Shown: positions 11,976 through 21,653, counted from the stretch's first letter. The stretch is DNA of 64,000 bases from an uncultured Paracoccaceae bacterium (GCA_913062865.1 CAJXWO010000002.1:1-64000); one strand, 5' to 3'. The notes: a model not told the origin generated them from the sequence alone. Program-made: numbers and translations.

Positions 11976-12911
11976 TCAGCGCGGGTTCAAATTGAAATCC
12001 GCAAGCACGGGATAGTGGTCCGTGGGCCAAACCGCGCCCAGCTTCTCCTGATAGACCACCGGCGCGCCCACAGGCTCTGCCTCGGCCGAATGGCCGATAT
12101 GGTCGATCGCGCCAAAGAGGTTCAGGCCCCGGTCCATGTGATAGCTCGCGCCCGACACCGGCACGAAAAGCAGCCCCGCCTCGCCCAACCGGTCATGCAG
12201 GCCCGAGCCAAGCCGCGCATTCAGATCGCCCGCAACGAACACTGTCTCGCCGCCTTCGATCCATGGCCCGATCCGGCGGGCGACCAGATCGGCTGATTTC
12301 CGGCGGTTTTCCCGGCTGGCATAATCGAAATGCACGTTCACCACGCGGAACTCGGCGGCAGTCGCACGATCCGAGAACCGCGCCCAAGATGCAAAGGCGG
12401 GATACGAGCCGTTGAACGTCCGGGAATAGATCACATCGGGCGTCTCCGAGAAAAAGAACCAGCCCTGATCGCGCAGAATAAACCGGTCTGCCCGGTAGAA
12501 GATCGGCTGGGTCGACGGGAACGCGCGCCAGTCCCCCACCGCCGCCGCGCGGTAGCCGGGGTTCTGCGACAAGAGCCAGTCGCGCGCCAGGTTCTCGCTG
12601 TCGTCATTTCGCCCGGCAAAGCTTTCCATCTCCTGAAAGGCGATGATGTCCGCGCCAATGGCCTTGACCGTGGCATCGAGCGGACCCTTGCGCGCCTCCC
12701 ATCCGGACAGGCCCCAGCGGCCTTTGGTCTTACGGGTCAGGATGTAATGCACATTATAGGTGGCCAGCCGCAGGCTGTTTTCGGGAGCCGGGGACAATGC
12801 GCGATCCACGCTGTTGCGCTGAGTCTGGCATCCCACGGCCCCCAGGCTCAGGACCAGCAACGCCCCCAGTGCCAGACCGAGGCGGCGCAGGCTGTGGCGG
12901 GTGCGGGTCAC
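11976..12911 (-). CDS. Endonuclease/exonuclease/phosphatase family lipoprotein
   Basis: 311 residues with a lipoprotein signal peptide ending LSLGAVGC (Cys about 28), so it is likely membrane-anchored on the periplasmic side. The EEP fold is shown by TYNVHYI, FQEMES, the DLNAR motif and the terminal DHYPVLADFNLN. It may act on DNA, phospholipid or sugar phosphates; the substrate is not evident. Its ATG overlaps the stop of the upstream amidohydrolase gene by four bases, implying a two-gene operon. Confidence 0.85.
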   Translation of the reverse strand: MTRTRHSLRRLGLALGALLVLSLGAVGCQTQRNSVDRALSPAPENSLRLATYNVHYILTRKTKGRWGLSGWEARKGPLDATVKAIGADIIAFQEMESFAGRNDDSENLARDWLLSQNPGYRAAAVGDWRAFPSTQPIFYRADRFILRDQGWFFFSETPDVIYSRTFNGSYPAFASWARFSDRATAAEFRVVNVHFDYASRENRRKSADLVARRIGPWIEGGETVFVAGDLNARLGSGLHDRLGEAGLLFVPVSGASYHMDRGLNLFGAIDHIGHSAEAEPVGAPVVYQEKLGAVWPTDHYPVLADFNLNPR

Positions 12912-13768
12912 TCTGCTGCCAGTGGCATGTCCTTGACGCCAATGGCCACGATTTCACCGATGACACCGCGCAGAAGCGTGCGGAATGCGTGGAACTCGGG
13001 CTTTGGCAGGATCGTGCGCTCATCCATGTACAGCGCGCGGTCGATCTCGATCTGGATCGCGTGCTGCCCCTTGGACGGCCGTCCGTAATGCTGGGTCACG
13101 TAGGCCCCCGCAAACGGGGAATTGCGCGTTACGGTCAGCCCTGCCGCCACGAAGGCGGCCTCGATCCGGTCGACGATATCGCTGCGCGCGGCGGCGCCGA
13201 ACCGATCACCCAGAACAATCTCTGGACGTCGAGCGCCACCACGAGCCAACCCGTCGACCGCCTCGTGCGGCATGGAATGGCAGTCGATCAGGATCGCTTC
13301 GCCGAACGAGGACAGCGATTGCCGCATCAGACGGTCGAGCGCGGCGTGATAGGGACGCCAGTAAAGGTCCACACGGCGTTGCGCCTCGGCCAGAGGCAGC
13401 TTACCGCGATAGATCGCGCGCCCGTTCGCGACGACGCGCGGCACCACGCCCAGCCCCGAGGCAACGCGTGGGTTGTGTCCGCCCTTGCGCACGCCCTCTA
13501 TCAGGGCCGGATCCAGCTCTTCGGCGCTGCGATTGAGGTCCACAAAGGCACGCGGCGCACCCGCACGCAAAAGCGGCGCGCCGAATTCGGGCGCCGCATC
13601 GAACAGCCGGTCCACATAGGCATCCTCGGAGCTGCGCACCATATGTTCGTCCAGCACGGTCTGTCGCAAGAAGTCCTGAGCATAGTCGCGACCACTATGA
13701 GGCGACGCAAAAACCACGCTGGAAAGGCGCGACGTCGGACGGTCCAGATGATAGGCGACCTTTGGCAT
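12908..13768 (-). CDS. N-formylglutamate amidohydrolase family protein
   Basis: Started at 13768 ([10 protein letters not shown]) because AGGAG lies five bases upstream; the track version adds 48 residues reaching toward the tRNA region. 286 residues. Motifs ASPHSGRDY near the N-terminus and LIDCHSMP in the middle are those of the HutG/FGase family, which hydrolyses N-formylglutamate to formate and glutamate at the end of some histidine degradation routes. No other hut gene is nearby, so the real substrate may differ. Confidence 0.87.
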   Translation of the reverse strand: MPKVAYHLDRPTSRLSSVVFASPHSGRDYAQDFLRQTVLDEHMVRSSEDAYVDRLFDAAPEFGAPLLRAGAPRAFVDLNRSAEELDPALIEGVRKGGHNPRVASGLGVVPRVVANGRAIYRGKLPLAEAQRRVDLYWRPYHAALDRLMRQSLSSFGEAILIDCHSMPHEAVDGLARGGARRPEIVLGDRFGAAARSDIVDRIEAAFVAAGLTVTRNSPFAGAYVTQHYGRPSKGQHAIQIEIDRALYMDERTILPKPEFHAFRTLLRGVIGEIVAIGVKDMPLAAE

Positions 13769-13822
13769 CCACACTCCTGTTTGGTAGGAACATAGACCGA
13801 AGTTCGTCCGTGCCAAAAGCCC

Positions 13823-13851
13823 TTGATCCCCCTGTCGACTCCTTTTATAGG
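13823..13851 (+). promoter_or_regulatory. Probable promoter of tRNA-Val
   Basis: TTGATC and TATAGG are separated by exactly 17 bases, and the -10 element ends about 60 bases before the tRNA. It could also drive the downstream rpmJ. Confidence 0.5.
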
Positions 13852-13912
13852 CATGCGAACCGGCGCGGATTTCCGCGCCCCAGTTTTTTGGGGCAGGCCT
13901 TGCCGGGCTCAC

Positions 13913-13987
<75 letters not shown>

Positions 13988-14061
13988 TGGATCACCCGCG
14001 CATCTCACGGTGCGCACCTGCTAATTGGCGCATGCCCGCGCCGCGACGAAAGGAGAGGACC

Positions 14062-14187
14062 ATGAAGGTCAAAAACTCGCTCCGTTCGCTGAAGCAGCGT
14101 CATCGCGACTGCCGTGTCGTGCGCCGCAAGGGCCGCGTGTACGTCATCAACAAGACGCAGCGCCGGTTCAAGGCACGCCAGGGCTAA
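14062..14187 (+). CDS. rpmJ: 50S ribosomal protein L36
   Basis: 41 residues, [17 protein letters not shown]..., the alphaproteobacterial zinc-independent form: only one cysteine remains where the 37-residue type has a four-ligand zinc site. The start at 14062 has AAGGAGAGG upstream; the track's longer ORF runs back through the tRNA and is wrong. It follows tRNA-Val by 75 bases and ends before a strong terminator. Confidence 0.97.
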   Translation: MKVKNSLRSLKQRHRDCRVVRRKGRVYVINKTQRRFKARQG

Positions 14188-14220
14188 GCCCCGCGCCTGA
14201 ACAGCGAACCGATTTCAGGA

Positions 14221-14254
14221 AAACCGCGCCCAGCAGGCGCGGTTTTTCTTTTTG
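14221..14254 (+). terminator. Rho-independent terminator after rpmJ
   Basis: AAACCGCGCC and GGCGCGGTTT form a ten-base stem with loop CAGCA, followed by TTCTTTTT. Confidence 0.9.
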
Positions 14255-14399
14255 GCGTACCCATTTTTTGTGCTCGCGGCACACCGGCGCCACGGCAACA
14301 CGCTCCTTTCCGACAAAAATACTCGGAAACCCGTTGAACCGGGAAGTGATTCATGTCACTGACTATTTTTGTAAGAAATATCCACCGACGGAGACATGC

Positions 14400-15419
14400 A
14401 TGACTCGTTTCACGACATCCCTGATTGCCCTGTCCGCAGCGGCCGGGATTGCGGCGCCCGCCCTGGCTGAGGGAGAGCTGAACCTCTACTCCTCGCGCCA
14501 CTACGACACCGATGAGCGGCTCTACTCGGATTTCACCGAAATGACCGGCATCACCATCAACCGTATCGAAGGCAACGCCGACGAGCTGCTCGCCCGGCTC
14601 CAGGCCGAGGGCGACAACAGCCCTGCCGACGTGTTTCTGACCGTCGACACGTCGCGCCTTGAGCGCGCAAAAGCCGCCGGCGTGCTGCAAAGCATCGACA
14701 GCGATGTCCTCGAGGCGCGTATCCCTACCTACCTGCAGGATGCCGACAACCAGTGGTTCGGCTTCTCGCAGCGTGCCCGGATCCTGTTCTACGACAAGGA
14801 TGAGGTCACGAACCCGCCGCAGACATATGCCGACCTCGCCAATCCCGAATACGAAGGGATGGTCTGCATCCGGTCGTCCGGCAACGTCTATTCGCAGACC
14901 ATCCTGGCCGCGATCATCGAACATGAAGGCGAAGAGGCGGCCAAGGAATGGGCCCAGGCCGTGGTGAACAATTTCGCCCGCGACCCGCAGGGCGGCGACA
15001 CCGACCAGTTGCGCGGCATCGTGTCGGGTGAATGCGATATCTCGATGTCGAACACCTACTACTTCGCCCGCGCAATCCGCACTGATGTGGACGGTGTGTC
15101 CGACAGCCTCGACCAGATCGGCTGGGTTTTCCCCGACCAGAACGGCAACGGCGCGCATATGAACCTGTCGGGCGGCGGTGTCACGGCCCATGCACCCAAC
15201 CGCGAGAATGCGATCCGGTTCCTGGAATACCTCGCCTCGGACCAGGCGCAGGAATACTTCTCGGCCGGAAACGACGAATACCCGGCGGTACCCGGTGTGG
15301 CCCTGTCGCCGTCCGTCGCCGCGCTCGGCTTTTTCAAACCCGATGATGTGGACCTGTCGGCCGTGGCCGAAAACGTGCCCGCCGCCCAACGGGTCTTCAA
15401 CGAGGTCGGCTGGGAGTGA
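14400..15419 (+). CDS. Ferric iron ABC transporter periplasmic binding protein
   Basis: 339 residues from ATG at 14400; the track ORF begins far upstream across the rpmJ terminator. A signal peptide ends APALAEGELN. The mature protein begins LNLYSSRHYDTDERLYSDF, the hallmark of FbpA/FutA-type binding proteins, and NTYYFARAIRTD supplies the paired tyrosines that bind Fe3+ in this family. A convergent permease lies after the shared terminator, and there is no ATPase gene next to it. Iron-responsive regulation is likely, but I could not identify a convincing operator. Confidence 0.92.
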   Translation: MTRFTTSLIALSAAAGIAAPALAEGELNLYSSRHYDTDERLYSDFTEMTGITINRIEGNADELLARLQAEGDNSPADVFLTVDTSRLERAKAAGVLQSIDSDVLEARIPTYLQDADNQWFGFSQRARILFYDKDEVTNPPQTYADLANPEYEGMVCIRSSGNVYSQTILAAIIEHEGEEAAKEWAQAVVNNFARDPQGGDTDQLRGIVSGECDISMSNTYYFARAIRTDVDGVSDSLDQIGWVFPDQNGNGAHMNLSGGGVTAHAPNRENAIRFLEYLASDQAQEYFSAGNDEYPAVPGVALSPSVAALGFFKPDDVDLSAVAENVPAAQRVFNEVGWE

Positions 15420-15459
15420 TCCCGGCGCGATAACCGAACCCGGGAAGTTAGGGTTGTTG

Positions 15460-15487
15460 CCCCCGCAGTGCCGCTGCGGGGGTTTTT
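15460..15487. terminator. Terminator between convergent iron transporter genes
   Basis: CCCCCGCAG and CTGCGGGGG pair across the loop TGCCG, followed by TTTTT on the plus strand. It ends the binding-protein gene and abuts the permease stop. Confidence 0.88.
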
Positions 15488-15492
15488 CGTTG

Positions 15493-17154
15493 TCAGCGGT
15501 GCCGTCCGACCTGTCGACAGATCAGGATCACCGGCAGCAGCCCAACGGCGACGATCACGAGGCTCGGCACCGCCGCCCCGTCCAGCCGTTCGTCCGAGGC
15601 AAGACGGTGCGCCTGCACCGCGAGCGTGTCGAAGTTGAAGGGCCGCATGATCAGCGTCGCGGGCAATTCTTTCATGACGTCGACGAACACGATCAAAAGC
15701 GCGGTCAACAAGCTTGGTGTCAGGATCGGGATATGCACACGGCGTAAGGTGCCGATCGGTGTCTGACCCAGGGACCGGGCGGCGGCATCCATGTTGGCAT
15801 GGACCGTGCTTTGCCCCCCTTCATATGCCCCGAGCGCGGCAGCGAGAAACCGGACCATGTAGGCCACGATCAGAAGCCAGATAGACCCGGTCACCAGAAG
15901 CCCTGTCGAGATGCCGAACCGGGCCTCCATGAACGCATCGAGCGCGTTGTCGAACGCTGCGAACGGCACCAGGAGACCCACGGCGATCACCCCGCCCGGC
16001 ACCGCGTAGCCCAAACGCGCAAGGTAGGCCGCGCCCTGTGCACGCCGTCCGGGGTGAAGGCGCAGGTTGTAGCCCACGGCGATGGCGGCCAGCACCGTCA
16101 GCACCGCCGCGATCCCGGCAAGCGTCACCGAGTTCTGAAGAAACCCGAGGTAGCGCGGGCTGAACAGCGATTGCGTCGATCCCGCTCCCATTTCCAAAAG
16201 GATGACCGCCGGCAGAAGCGCCCCCAGGATCACCGGCACCGCGCAGATCAGAACCGCCAGCCAAGCCACGGGGCCCGAAAGCGGTATTGGCGGCATCCGG
16301 TGCTGACGGCGAGACGGGTCGTGATAGCGTGCCTCGCCCCTCTGTGCCCGCTCCAGAAGCGCAAGGAGCAGGGCAAAGGCCAGAAGGCACAGGGCAAGCT
16401 GCGCCGCTGCCGCACGGTCGGCCATGGAAAACCAGCTGGTATAGATGCCCGTGGCAAAGGTCTGGACGCCGAAATAGGACACGGTTCCGAAATCCGCGAT
16501 CGTCTCCATCACGGCCAGAAGCACGCCCCCGGCGATGGCGGGTCGCGCCATTGGCAGGCTGACACGGACGAATGCCGCCCATGGTCCGTGCCCCAGGGCA
16601 CGCGCGGCAAGAAAGGTCGCGCCGCCCTGCTGAAGGAACGCCGCACGTGTCAGCAGATAGACGTAGGGATAAAGGACAAGGATCAGCATCGCCGCCGCCC
16701 CACCCAATGACCGGATCTCCGGGAACCAGTAATCGCGCGGCCCCCATCCGGTCACGGCGCGCAAGGTGGTTTGCACGATGCCGGGATGGTCCAGCACATG
16801 TGTATAGGCATAGGCCAGGACATAGGCCGGATAGGCCAGGGGCAGCACCAGCGCGATCTCGAGGATGCGTACGCCGGGAAACCGCGTCATCGTGACAAGC
16901 CAGGCCGTACCGACGCCCAGCGCGAACGTGCCCAGGGCCACCAGCCCCACGAGCAGCACGGTGTTCGCGGTATAGCGCCCCAGAACAGTGTCGATGAGAT
17001 GCGCGACCGTTTCGGTGCCGCCGGTCGCTGCCGCGATGGCCACAGCCACCATCGGCAAAAGACAAATCCCCGCAGCGATATAGGCGGCGGCCACCAGCGG
17101 CCCGGCCCGGTCGCGCAGTTTGCGTGTCTGTGCGGTGGTGAGAACCTGCTCCAT
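15493..17154 (-). CDS. Ferric iron ABC transporter permease (fused two-domain type)
   Basis: Started at 17154 (MEQVLTTAQTRK); the track ORF adds 34 hydrophilic residues. The 553-residue protein holds two tandem permease domains with about twelve helices. The first EAA-like loop is ARALGHGPWAAFVRVSLPMARPAIAGG, the second AARSLGQTPIGTLRRVHIPILTP. This FbpB/SfuB architecture imports ferric iron with a periplasmic binding protein, here the convergent gene. The matching ATPase is not encoded upstream or downstream. Confidence 0.92.
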   Translation of the reverse strand: MEQVLTTAQTRKLRDRAGPLVAAAYIAAGICLLPMVAVAIAAATGGTETVAHLIDTVLGRYTANTVLLVGLVALGTFALGVGTAWLVTMTRFPGVRILEIALVLPLAYPAYVLAYAYTHVLDHPGIVQTTLRAVTGWGPRDYWFPEIRSLGGAAAMLILVLYPYVYLLTRAAFLQQGGATFLAARALGHGPWAAFVRVSLPMARPAIAGGVLLAVMETIADFGTVSYFGVQTFATGIYTSWFSMADRAAAAQLALCLLAFALLLALLERAQRGEARYHDPSRRQHRMPPIPLSGPVAWLAVLICAVPVILGALLPAVILLEMGAGSTQSLFSPRYLGFLQNSVTLAGIAAVLTVLAAIAVGYNLRLHPGRRAQGAAYLARLGYAVPGGVIAVGLLVPFAAFDNALDAFMEARFGISTGLLVTGSIWLLIVAYMVRFLAAALGAYEGGQSTVHANMDAAARSLGQTPIGTLRRVHIPILTPSLLTALLIVFVDVMKELPATLIMRPFNFDTLAVQAHRLASDERLDGAAVPSLVIVAVGLLPVILICRQVGRHR

Positions 17155-17252
17155 ACGCGGCCCTTTGCCGTTTTTGCGACTGACCCGTGTATGTCTAGCA
17201 TTTCTGTCGGAATTACCAGCCCTTGCGCCATTGCGTCGCCCGGGCCCGTGGC

Positions 17253-18470
17253 TCACCCGTAGCTGCGCTGGTCGTCGATCACCTTGCCATCATTGGGCAG
17301 CCCACCCGGCGCCACGACCTCGACCCTGCCTTTGAGCTTCAGGACCTCTGCAACACTCGCCTCGTAGGCCGCCGGTTCGGTGCCGCCCTCGATCTGCACG
17401 GTCATCACATCCATTTCGCCCTCGCGCGAGGCGATGACCCGGGCGCGGGCGACCTCTGGGTGCTTGGCCACGAGCTGGGCCACCTGTTCGGGCCGCACGA
17501 ACATGCCCTTGATCTTGGTGGTCTGGTCGGCCCGGCCCATCCAGCCCTTGATGCGGGTGTTGGTCCGGCCGCACGGGCTTTCACCCTCCATGATCGCCGA
17601 CAGGTCGCCTGTGGCGAACCGGATCAGCGGGTAATCCGGGTTGAGTGTGGTCACAACGACTTCACCCACCTCGCCGGGTGCGACCGGATCGCCGGTGCCC
17701 GGGCGCACGATTTCGACGATCACGCCCTCGTCGACGATCATGCCCTCCATCGCCTCGGATTCGTAGGCGATGTTGCCCAGATCGGCGGTGGCATAGCATT
17801 GCAGGCAGGCGATGCCTCGATCGGCATATTCCTGGCGCAGGGAGGGGAAGAGCGCGCCGCCCCCTACCGCCGCCTTGGTGATCCGCAGCGCCAGCCCCAT
17901 CTCGTCGGCCTTGTCGAGGATCACCTTCAGGTAGTCCGGCGTGCCCGCATAGGCCGTCACGCCGATGTCATGGGCGGCGCGGGCCTGAAGCTCGGTCTGG
18001 CCCGTGCCCGCGGGAAGAACGGCCGCGCCCACGGTGCGCGCGCCGTTCTCAAAGATCATGCCGGCGGGTGTGAGGTGATAGCCGAAACAGTTCTGGACGA
18101 TATCGCCCGACCCGATCCCGCAGGCATGCAGGAACCGGCCCATCCGCCACCAGTCATGATCCGTCCCGCCGGGTTCGTAGATCGGGCCGGGGGACTGGAA
18201 GACATGAGCAAAGCCGTGCGCCGGTTTGGTGGTGAAGCCACCCAGCGGTGCGGCCCCGGCCTGTGCCGCCCCCAGCTCGGATTTGCGCAGGACGGGCAGC
18301 GCCGCCAAGGCCGCGGCATCGGTCATCATCGCCGGGTCCACATCCGCAAGAGCAGTCGCATAACCCGGGAGCCCCTTGGCACGCGAGATCTGGGCAGGCA
18401 GCGCCTGGGCCAGGTCGGCGGCGCGGGCATCGCGGCTGCGGGTTTCAAGAGCGTCGAAATGGCGGGTCAT
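17253..18470 (-). CDS. Phenylacetate-CoA ligase-like AMP-binding enzyme
   Basis: 405 residues from ATG at 18470 (MTRHFDALETRSRD); the track start is 47 residues earlier. The architecture is that of PaaK-type adenylate-forming ligases: LPVLRKSEL near the N-terminus, a tyrosine motif CYATADLGNIAYES replacing the usual YG-TE, VVVTTLNPDYPLIRFATGDLS, and a C-terminal GRADQTTKIKGMFVRPEQV segment. It activates an aromatic or other carboxylate to a CoA thioester. It lies at the edge of a Liv-type transporter cluster that also encodes a second CoA ligase, so the imported acid may be its substrate. Confidence 0.85.
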   Translation of the reverse strand: MTRHFDALETRSRDARAADLAQALPAQISRAKGLPGYATALADVDPAMMTDAAALAALPVLRKSELGAAQAGAAPLGGFTTKPAHGFAHVFQSPGPIYEPGGTDHDWWRMGRFLHACGIGSGDIVQNCFGYHLTPAGMIFENGARTVGAAVLPAGTGQTELQARAAHDIGVTAYAGTPDYLKVILDKADEMGLALRITKAAVGGGALFPSLRQEYADRGIACLQCYATADLGNIAYESEAMEGMIVDEGVIVEIVRPGTGDPVAPGEVGEVVVTTLNPDYPLIRFATGDLSAIMEGESPCGRTNTRIKGWMGRADQTTKIKGMFVRPEQVAQLVAKHPEVARARVIASREGEMDVMTVQIEGGTEPAAYEASVAEVLKLKGRVEVVAPGGLPNDGKVIDDQRSYG

Positions 18471-18598
18471 CGATCGGGTCCCCCGGATGGTCGCGCGGCC
18501 CAGCCGCACGGAATTGACATGAAACAAGGCGAAGCGACGCCGGTGACGGTATTCTGGACCAAGGCGGCAGACCGCGGCGCAGTGCGAGGGAGGGCAAC

Positions 18599-19447
18599 GT
18601 GACCGACACACAGACCATCATGACCGACAACGCGGTCTTCGACGACCGGATCCGGTTCCATGGCGATATCCAAGTGATGGAGGCCGATTTCTCTGGCTTC
18701 CATTTCGCCGACAGCCGCATGGTCAACGCCTTTTACGACCGCATCGAAGAGCGGATCGAACAGACGGGCGAGCCCTTGTGGTTCTTCCTCGTGAATTACT
18801 CGGGCAGCCGGATCGACCCGGCGGCCTGGGTGGCCTTCTCGCGCCGGGGCCGGGCGCTGAACATGGCGCACTCCATGGGCTCCGTCCGCTTTGACGCATC
18901 CGACGAAACCCGCGCCCAGATCGAGCGTGACGCCAATACAGAGGCCTTCAATCCCAACCTCTTTGCCGACCGTGAGGCCGCGCTCGCCCGACTGGCCGGG
19001 ATGCCCTCCAAACGGCGCAAGCGTGTCCTGCACGATCCCAACTATGCCGAAAGCGACTTTGCCCGTCGGATTAGGTTCGACCGGGACCGGGTGATCATGG
19101 AGGTCGATTTCTCGCATTTCACCTTCCATCACAGCCGGGATGTCGACGATTTTTACGACCATATAGAGACACGGATCAAAGACACCGACCGCAAGTGGTT
19201 CTTTCTGATCGACTACAACGGCTGCCAGATCATGCCCGCGGCCTGGGTCCGCTTTGCCCATCGCGGCAAGCTTCTGAACATCGCCGCCTCGCTCGGGTCG
19301 GTCCGCTATGCCGCCGGGTCCGAGACCGAGACAGATATCAAGCTGCGCGCCGAGTCGCAGGACTTCCGGCCCAATATCCGGAACACCCGCGGCGAAGCGC
19401 TCGACCGGATCGAGGAAATGCGGGCGGAGCTGATGGCACATGGCTAG
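18599..19447 (+). CDS. Two-repeat protein of unknown function
   Basis: 282 residues from GTG at 18599, with GGGAGGG close upstream. It is built from two tandem copies of about 130 residues. Repeat 1 contains RIRFHGDIQVMEADFSGFHF, WFFLVNYSGSRIDPAAWVAF and GRALNMAHSMGSVRF. Repeat 2 contains RIRFDRDRVIMEVDFSHFTF, WFFLIDYNGCQIMPAAWVRF and GKLLNIAASLGSVRY. There is no signal peptide or membrane segment. The alternating strand-helix pattern with a central FFL-(N/D)Y strand resembles STAS/SpoIIAA-like folds, but this is only a guess. It is divergent from the PaaK-like gene and convergent with livF. Confidence 0.75.
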   Translation: MTDTQTIMTDNAVFDDRIRFHGDIQVMEADFSGFHFADSRMVNAFYDRIEERIEQTGEPLWFFLVNYSGSRIDPAAWVAFSRRGRALNMAHSMGSVRFDASDETRAQIERDANTEAFNPNLFADREAALARLAGMPSKRRKRVLHDPNYAESDFARRIRFDRDRVIMEVDFSHFTFHHSRDVDDFYDHIETRIKDTDRKWFFLIDYNGCQIMPAAWVRFAHRGKLLNIAASLGSVRYAAGSETETDIKLRAESQDFRPNIRNTRGEALDRIEEMRAELMAHG

Positions 19448-19450
19448 GCC

Positions 19451-20275
19451 TCAGCTGAGCCAGCGCTTGCGGCGGCGGTAGGAGCGTACATCGCGAAAGC
19501 TTTTCCGGCCCTCGTCGGACATGCCGAGGTAGAATTCCTTGACGTCCGGGTTCTCGCGCAATTCGGCAGCGGGGCCGTCCATCACGACGCGGCCCGATTC
19601 CAGGATGTAGCCGTAATGGGCAAAGCGCAGCGCCACGTTGGTGTTCTGTTCGGCCAGAAGGAAGGTCACGCCCTCGTTCTCATTTACCGATTTCACGATG
19701 CCGAAGATCTGTTCGACCAGCTGCGGGGCGAGGCCCATCGACGGCTCGTCCAGAAGGATCGTCTCGGGCCGGCTCATCAGCGCGCGGCCAATCGCCGTCA
19801 TCTGCTGTTCACCACCCGATGTATAGCCCGCCTGGCTTTTGCGGCGCTCCTTCAGGCGCGGAAAATAACTATAGACCATCTCAAGATCGGCATCGATGTC
19901 ACCCTTGCCCGCGTTCCGCGTATAAGCTCCGGTCAGCAGGTTCTCTTCGACGGTCAGGTGTTCGAAGCAATGGCGCCCTTCCATGACCTGGATGACGCCG
20001 CGTTTCACCAGCGCGGCGGGGTCCAGATCCTGCACGCGTTCGCCGCGATAGAGGATCGAGCCCTTGGTCACTTCGCCCCGTTCGGAATGCAGAAGGTTCG
20101 ACACGGCCTTGAGCGTCGTGGTCTTGCCCGCGCCGTTGCCGCCCAACAGCGCGGTGATCCCGCCCTTGGGCACCTTGAGGCTCACGCCTTTCAGAACGAG
20201 GATCACATGGTTGTAGATCACCTCGATATTGCTGACCTCCAACAGGGTCTCTTGGGTCCGACCGGCGTCCAGCAT
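19451..20275 (-). CDS. HAAT-family ABC transporter ATP-binding protein (LivF type)
   Basis: Started at 20275 (MLDAGRTQETLL) with GAGGAA nine bases upstream, giving 274 residues. Walker A GGNGAGKT, signature YTSGGEQQM, Walker B ILLDEPSMGLAP and the switch histidine region are intact. The C-terminus is extended by a basic tail (RSYRRRKRWLS). It is the last gene of the minus-strand transporter operon and would drive import together with the LivG homologue at 24122. In this family the cargo ranges from branched-chain amino acids to urea and aromatic acids. Confidence 0.93.
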   Translation of the reverse strand: MLDAGRTQETLLEVSNIEVIYNHVILVLKGVSLKVPKGGITALLGGNGAGKTTTLKAVSNLLHSERGEVTKGSILYRGERVQDLDPAALVKRGVIQVMEGRHCFEHLTVEENLLTGAYTRNAGKGDIDADLEMVYSYFPRLKERRKSQAGYTSGGEQQMTAIGRALMSRPETILLDEPSMGLAPQLVEQIFGIVKSVNENEGVTFLLAEQNTNVALRFAHYGYILESGRVVMDGPAAELRENPDVKEFYLGMSDEGRKSFRDVRSYRRRKRWLS

Positions 20276-20369
20276 CCTGATCCGTTCCTCGCATCTCCGG
20301 GCCTTTGCCCGATCCATCCTTTGGGTGTGGGCGCGGCGACCCAGCCGCCGCGCCCGGAGTTTGGCAGGC

Positions 20370-21653
20370 TTACTTGCAGCCCGGGGTGATGCCCGCTTCC
20401 TGTGCGTAGGCCGCCGAGTCTTCGGCCACGAGCGGCAGGATCACGTCCTGGTCCGACTGCATATAGTCGGTGATCAGGGTGAACTCGCCGGCATCCGCGT
20501 CCCACTGCGCCACGGCCGCGTAGCCGTCACCGCCGTGGTTCTGGCAGGAGACCGAGAATTCCGGCCCGAAGTTCGGAAGACCCAGCGCGGCCATCTTCTC
20601 TTCGGTCATCACCAGGTTTTCCATGCCGTCGCGCATCTGTTCGGCGGTGATCGCGCTCACGCCGTGGATCTCTTGCGCGGTGCGGGCAGCTTCGGCCGCC
20701 AGCATCGCCGCATAGAGCCCGCGGTTATAAAGCACGGTGCCGATCTGGTCGCCTGCACCGGCGGCAAGCCCCTTGTCCACCACATGGGTCTGGATATCGT
20801 CGAAGAGCGGATAGTCAGAGCCCAGGTTGTGGAAGGTCAGCGCCTTGTAGCCATCGGCACCGTCGCCCGCGGGCAGCACGTCGTTCTCAGAGCCCGACCA
20901 CCAGATGCCGATGAAGTTCTCCATCGGGAAGCGGATGTTCACGGCTTCCTGGATGGCGACCTGGTTCATCACGCCCCAGCCCCACATGATCACGTGGTCC
21001 GGACGGTCGCGGCGGATTTGCAGCCACTGCGACTTTTGCTCCTGACCCGGGTGATCGACCGGCAGCAGTGTCAGTTCGTAGCCGTGCTTTTCGGCCAGAA
21101 CCTCGAGCGTGCGGATCGGCTCCTTGCCATAGGCCGAGTTGTGGTAGACCAGCGCGATCTTCTTGCCGCTCAGGTCACCGCCGTTCACGTCCAGAAGATG
21201 CTTGATCGCGACCGACGCACCATCCCAGTAGTTGGCGGGGTAGTTGAAGATGTACTGGAACACCTCGCCGTTCTTGGCCGAGGTGCGGCCATAGCCCATC
21301 GAGTGCACCGGGATGCCGTCCGCCGTGGCCTTGGGGATCAGCTGATAGGTGATGCCCGTCGACAGCGGCTGGTAGACCAACGCGCCTTCGCCCTTGGTCG
21401 ACTCGTAGCATTCCACACCTTTTTCGGTGTTGTAGCCGGTTTCGCATTCCACGAGCCGGATCGGCTCGCCGCCGATGCCGCCGTCACGCTCGTTCAGAAG
21501 CGTGAAGTAATCCTCGTAGCCATCCGCGAACGGGATGCCGTTCGCAGCATAGGGACCGGTGCGATAGCTGAGCGCGGTAAAGGTCAGCTCGGCCATCGCG
21601 GGGGCCGCGGCCACCATGGCAGCCAGCGTCGCCATTGCCAGTTTCGTTTTCAT
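20370..21653 (-). CDS. HAAT-family ABC transporter substrate-binding protein
   Basis: 427 residues with a signal peptide ending APAMAEL. The fold is the periplasmic type I Leu/Ile/Val-binding protein: FADGYEDYFTLLNERDGGIGG, VYHNSAYGKEPI and IGIWWSGSENDVLP are recognisable. It is longer than LivK (about 370) and has three extra cysteines, including one in the C-terminal PGCK. It lies between livF and livM, as in an uptake operon for a carboxylate or amino acid. Substrate is not determinable from sequence. Confidence 0.9.
   Translation of the reverse strand: MKTKLAMATLAAMVAAAPAMAELTFTALSYRTGPYAANGIPFADGYEDYFTLLNERDGGIGGEPIRLVECETGYNTEKGVECYESTKGEGALVYQPLSTGITYQLIPKATADGIPVHSMGYGRTSAKNGEVFQYIFNYPANYWDGASVAIKHLLDVNGGDLSGKKIALVYHNSAYGKEPIRTLEVLAEKHGYELTLLPVDHPGQEQKSQWLQIRRDRPDHVIMWGWGVMNQVAIQEAVNIRFPMENFIGIWWSGSENDVLPAGDGADGYKALTFHNLGSDYPLFDDIQTHVVDKGLAAGAGDQIGTVLYNRGLYAAMLAAEAARTAQEIHGVSAITAEQMRDGMENLVMTEEKMAALGLPNFGPEFSVSCQNHGGDGYAAVAQWDADAGEFTLITDYMQSDQDVILPLVAEDSAAYAQEAGITPGCK

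Noticed and set aside
14341-14375. Possible iron-responsive operator (GTGATTCATGTCAC) upstream of the iron binding protein
   Set aside because: Only the four outer bases are symmetrical and it does not match the Fur, Irr or RirA sites I know well enough to claim.
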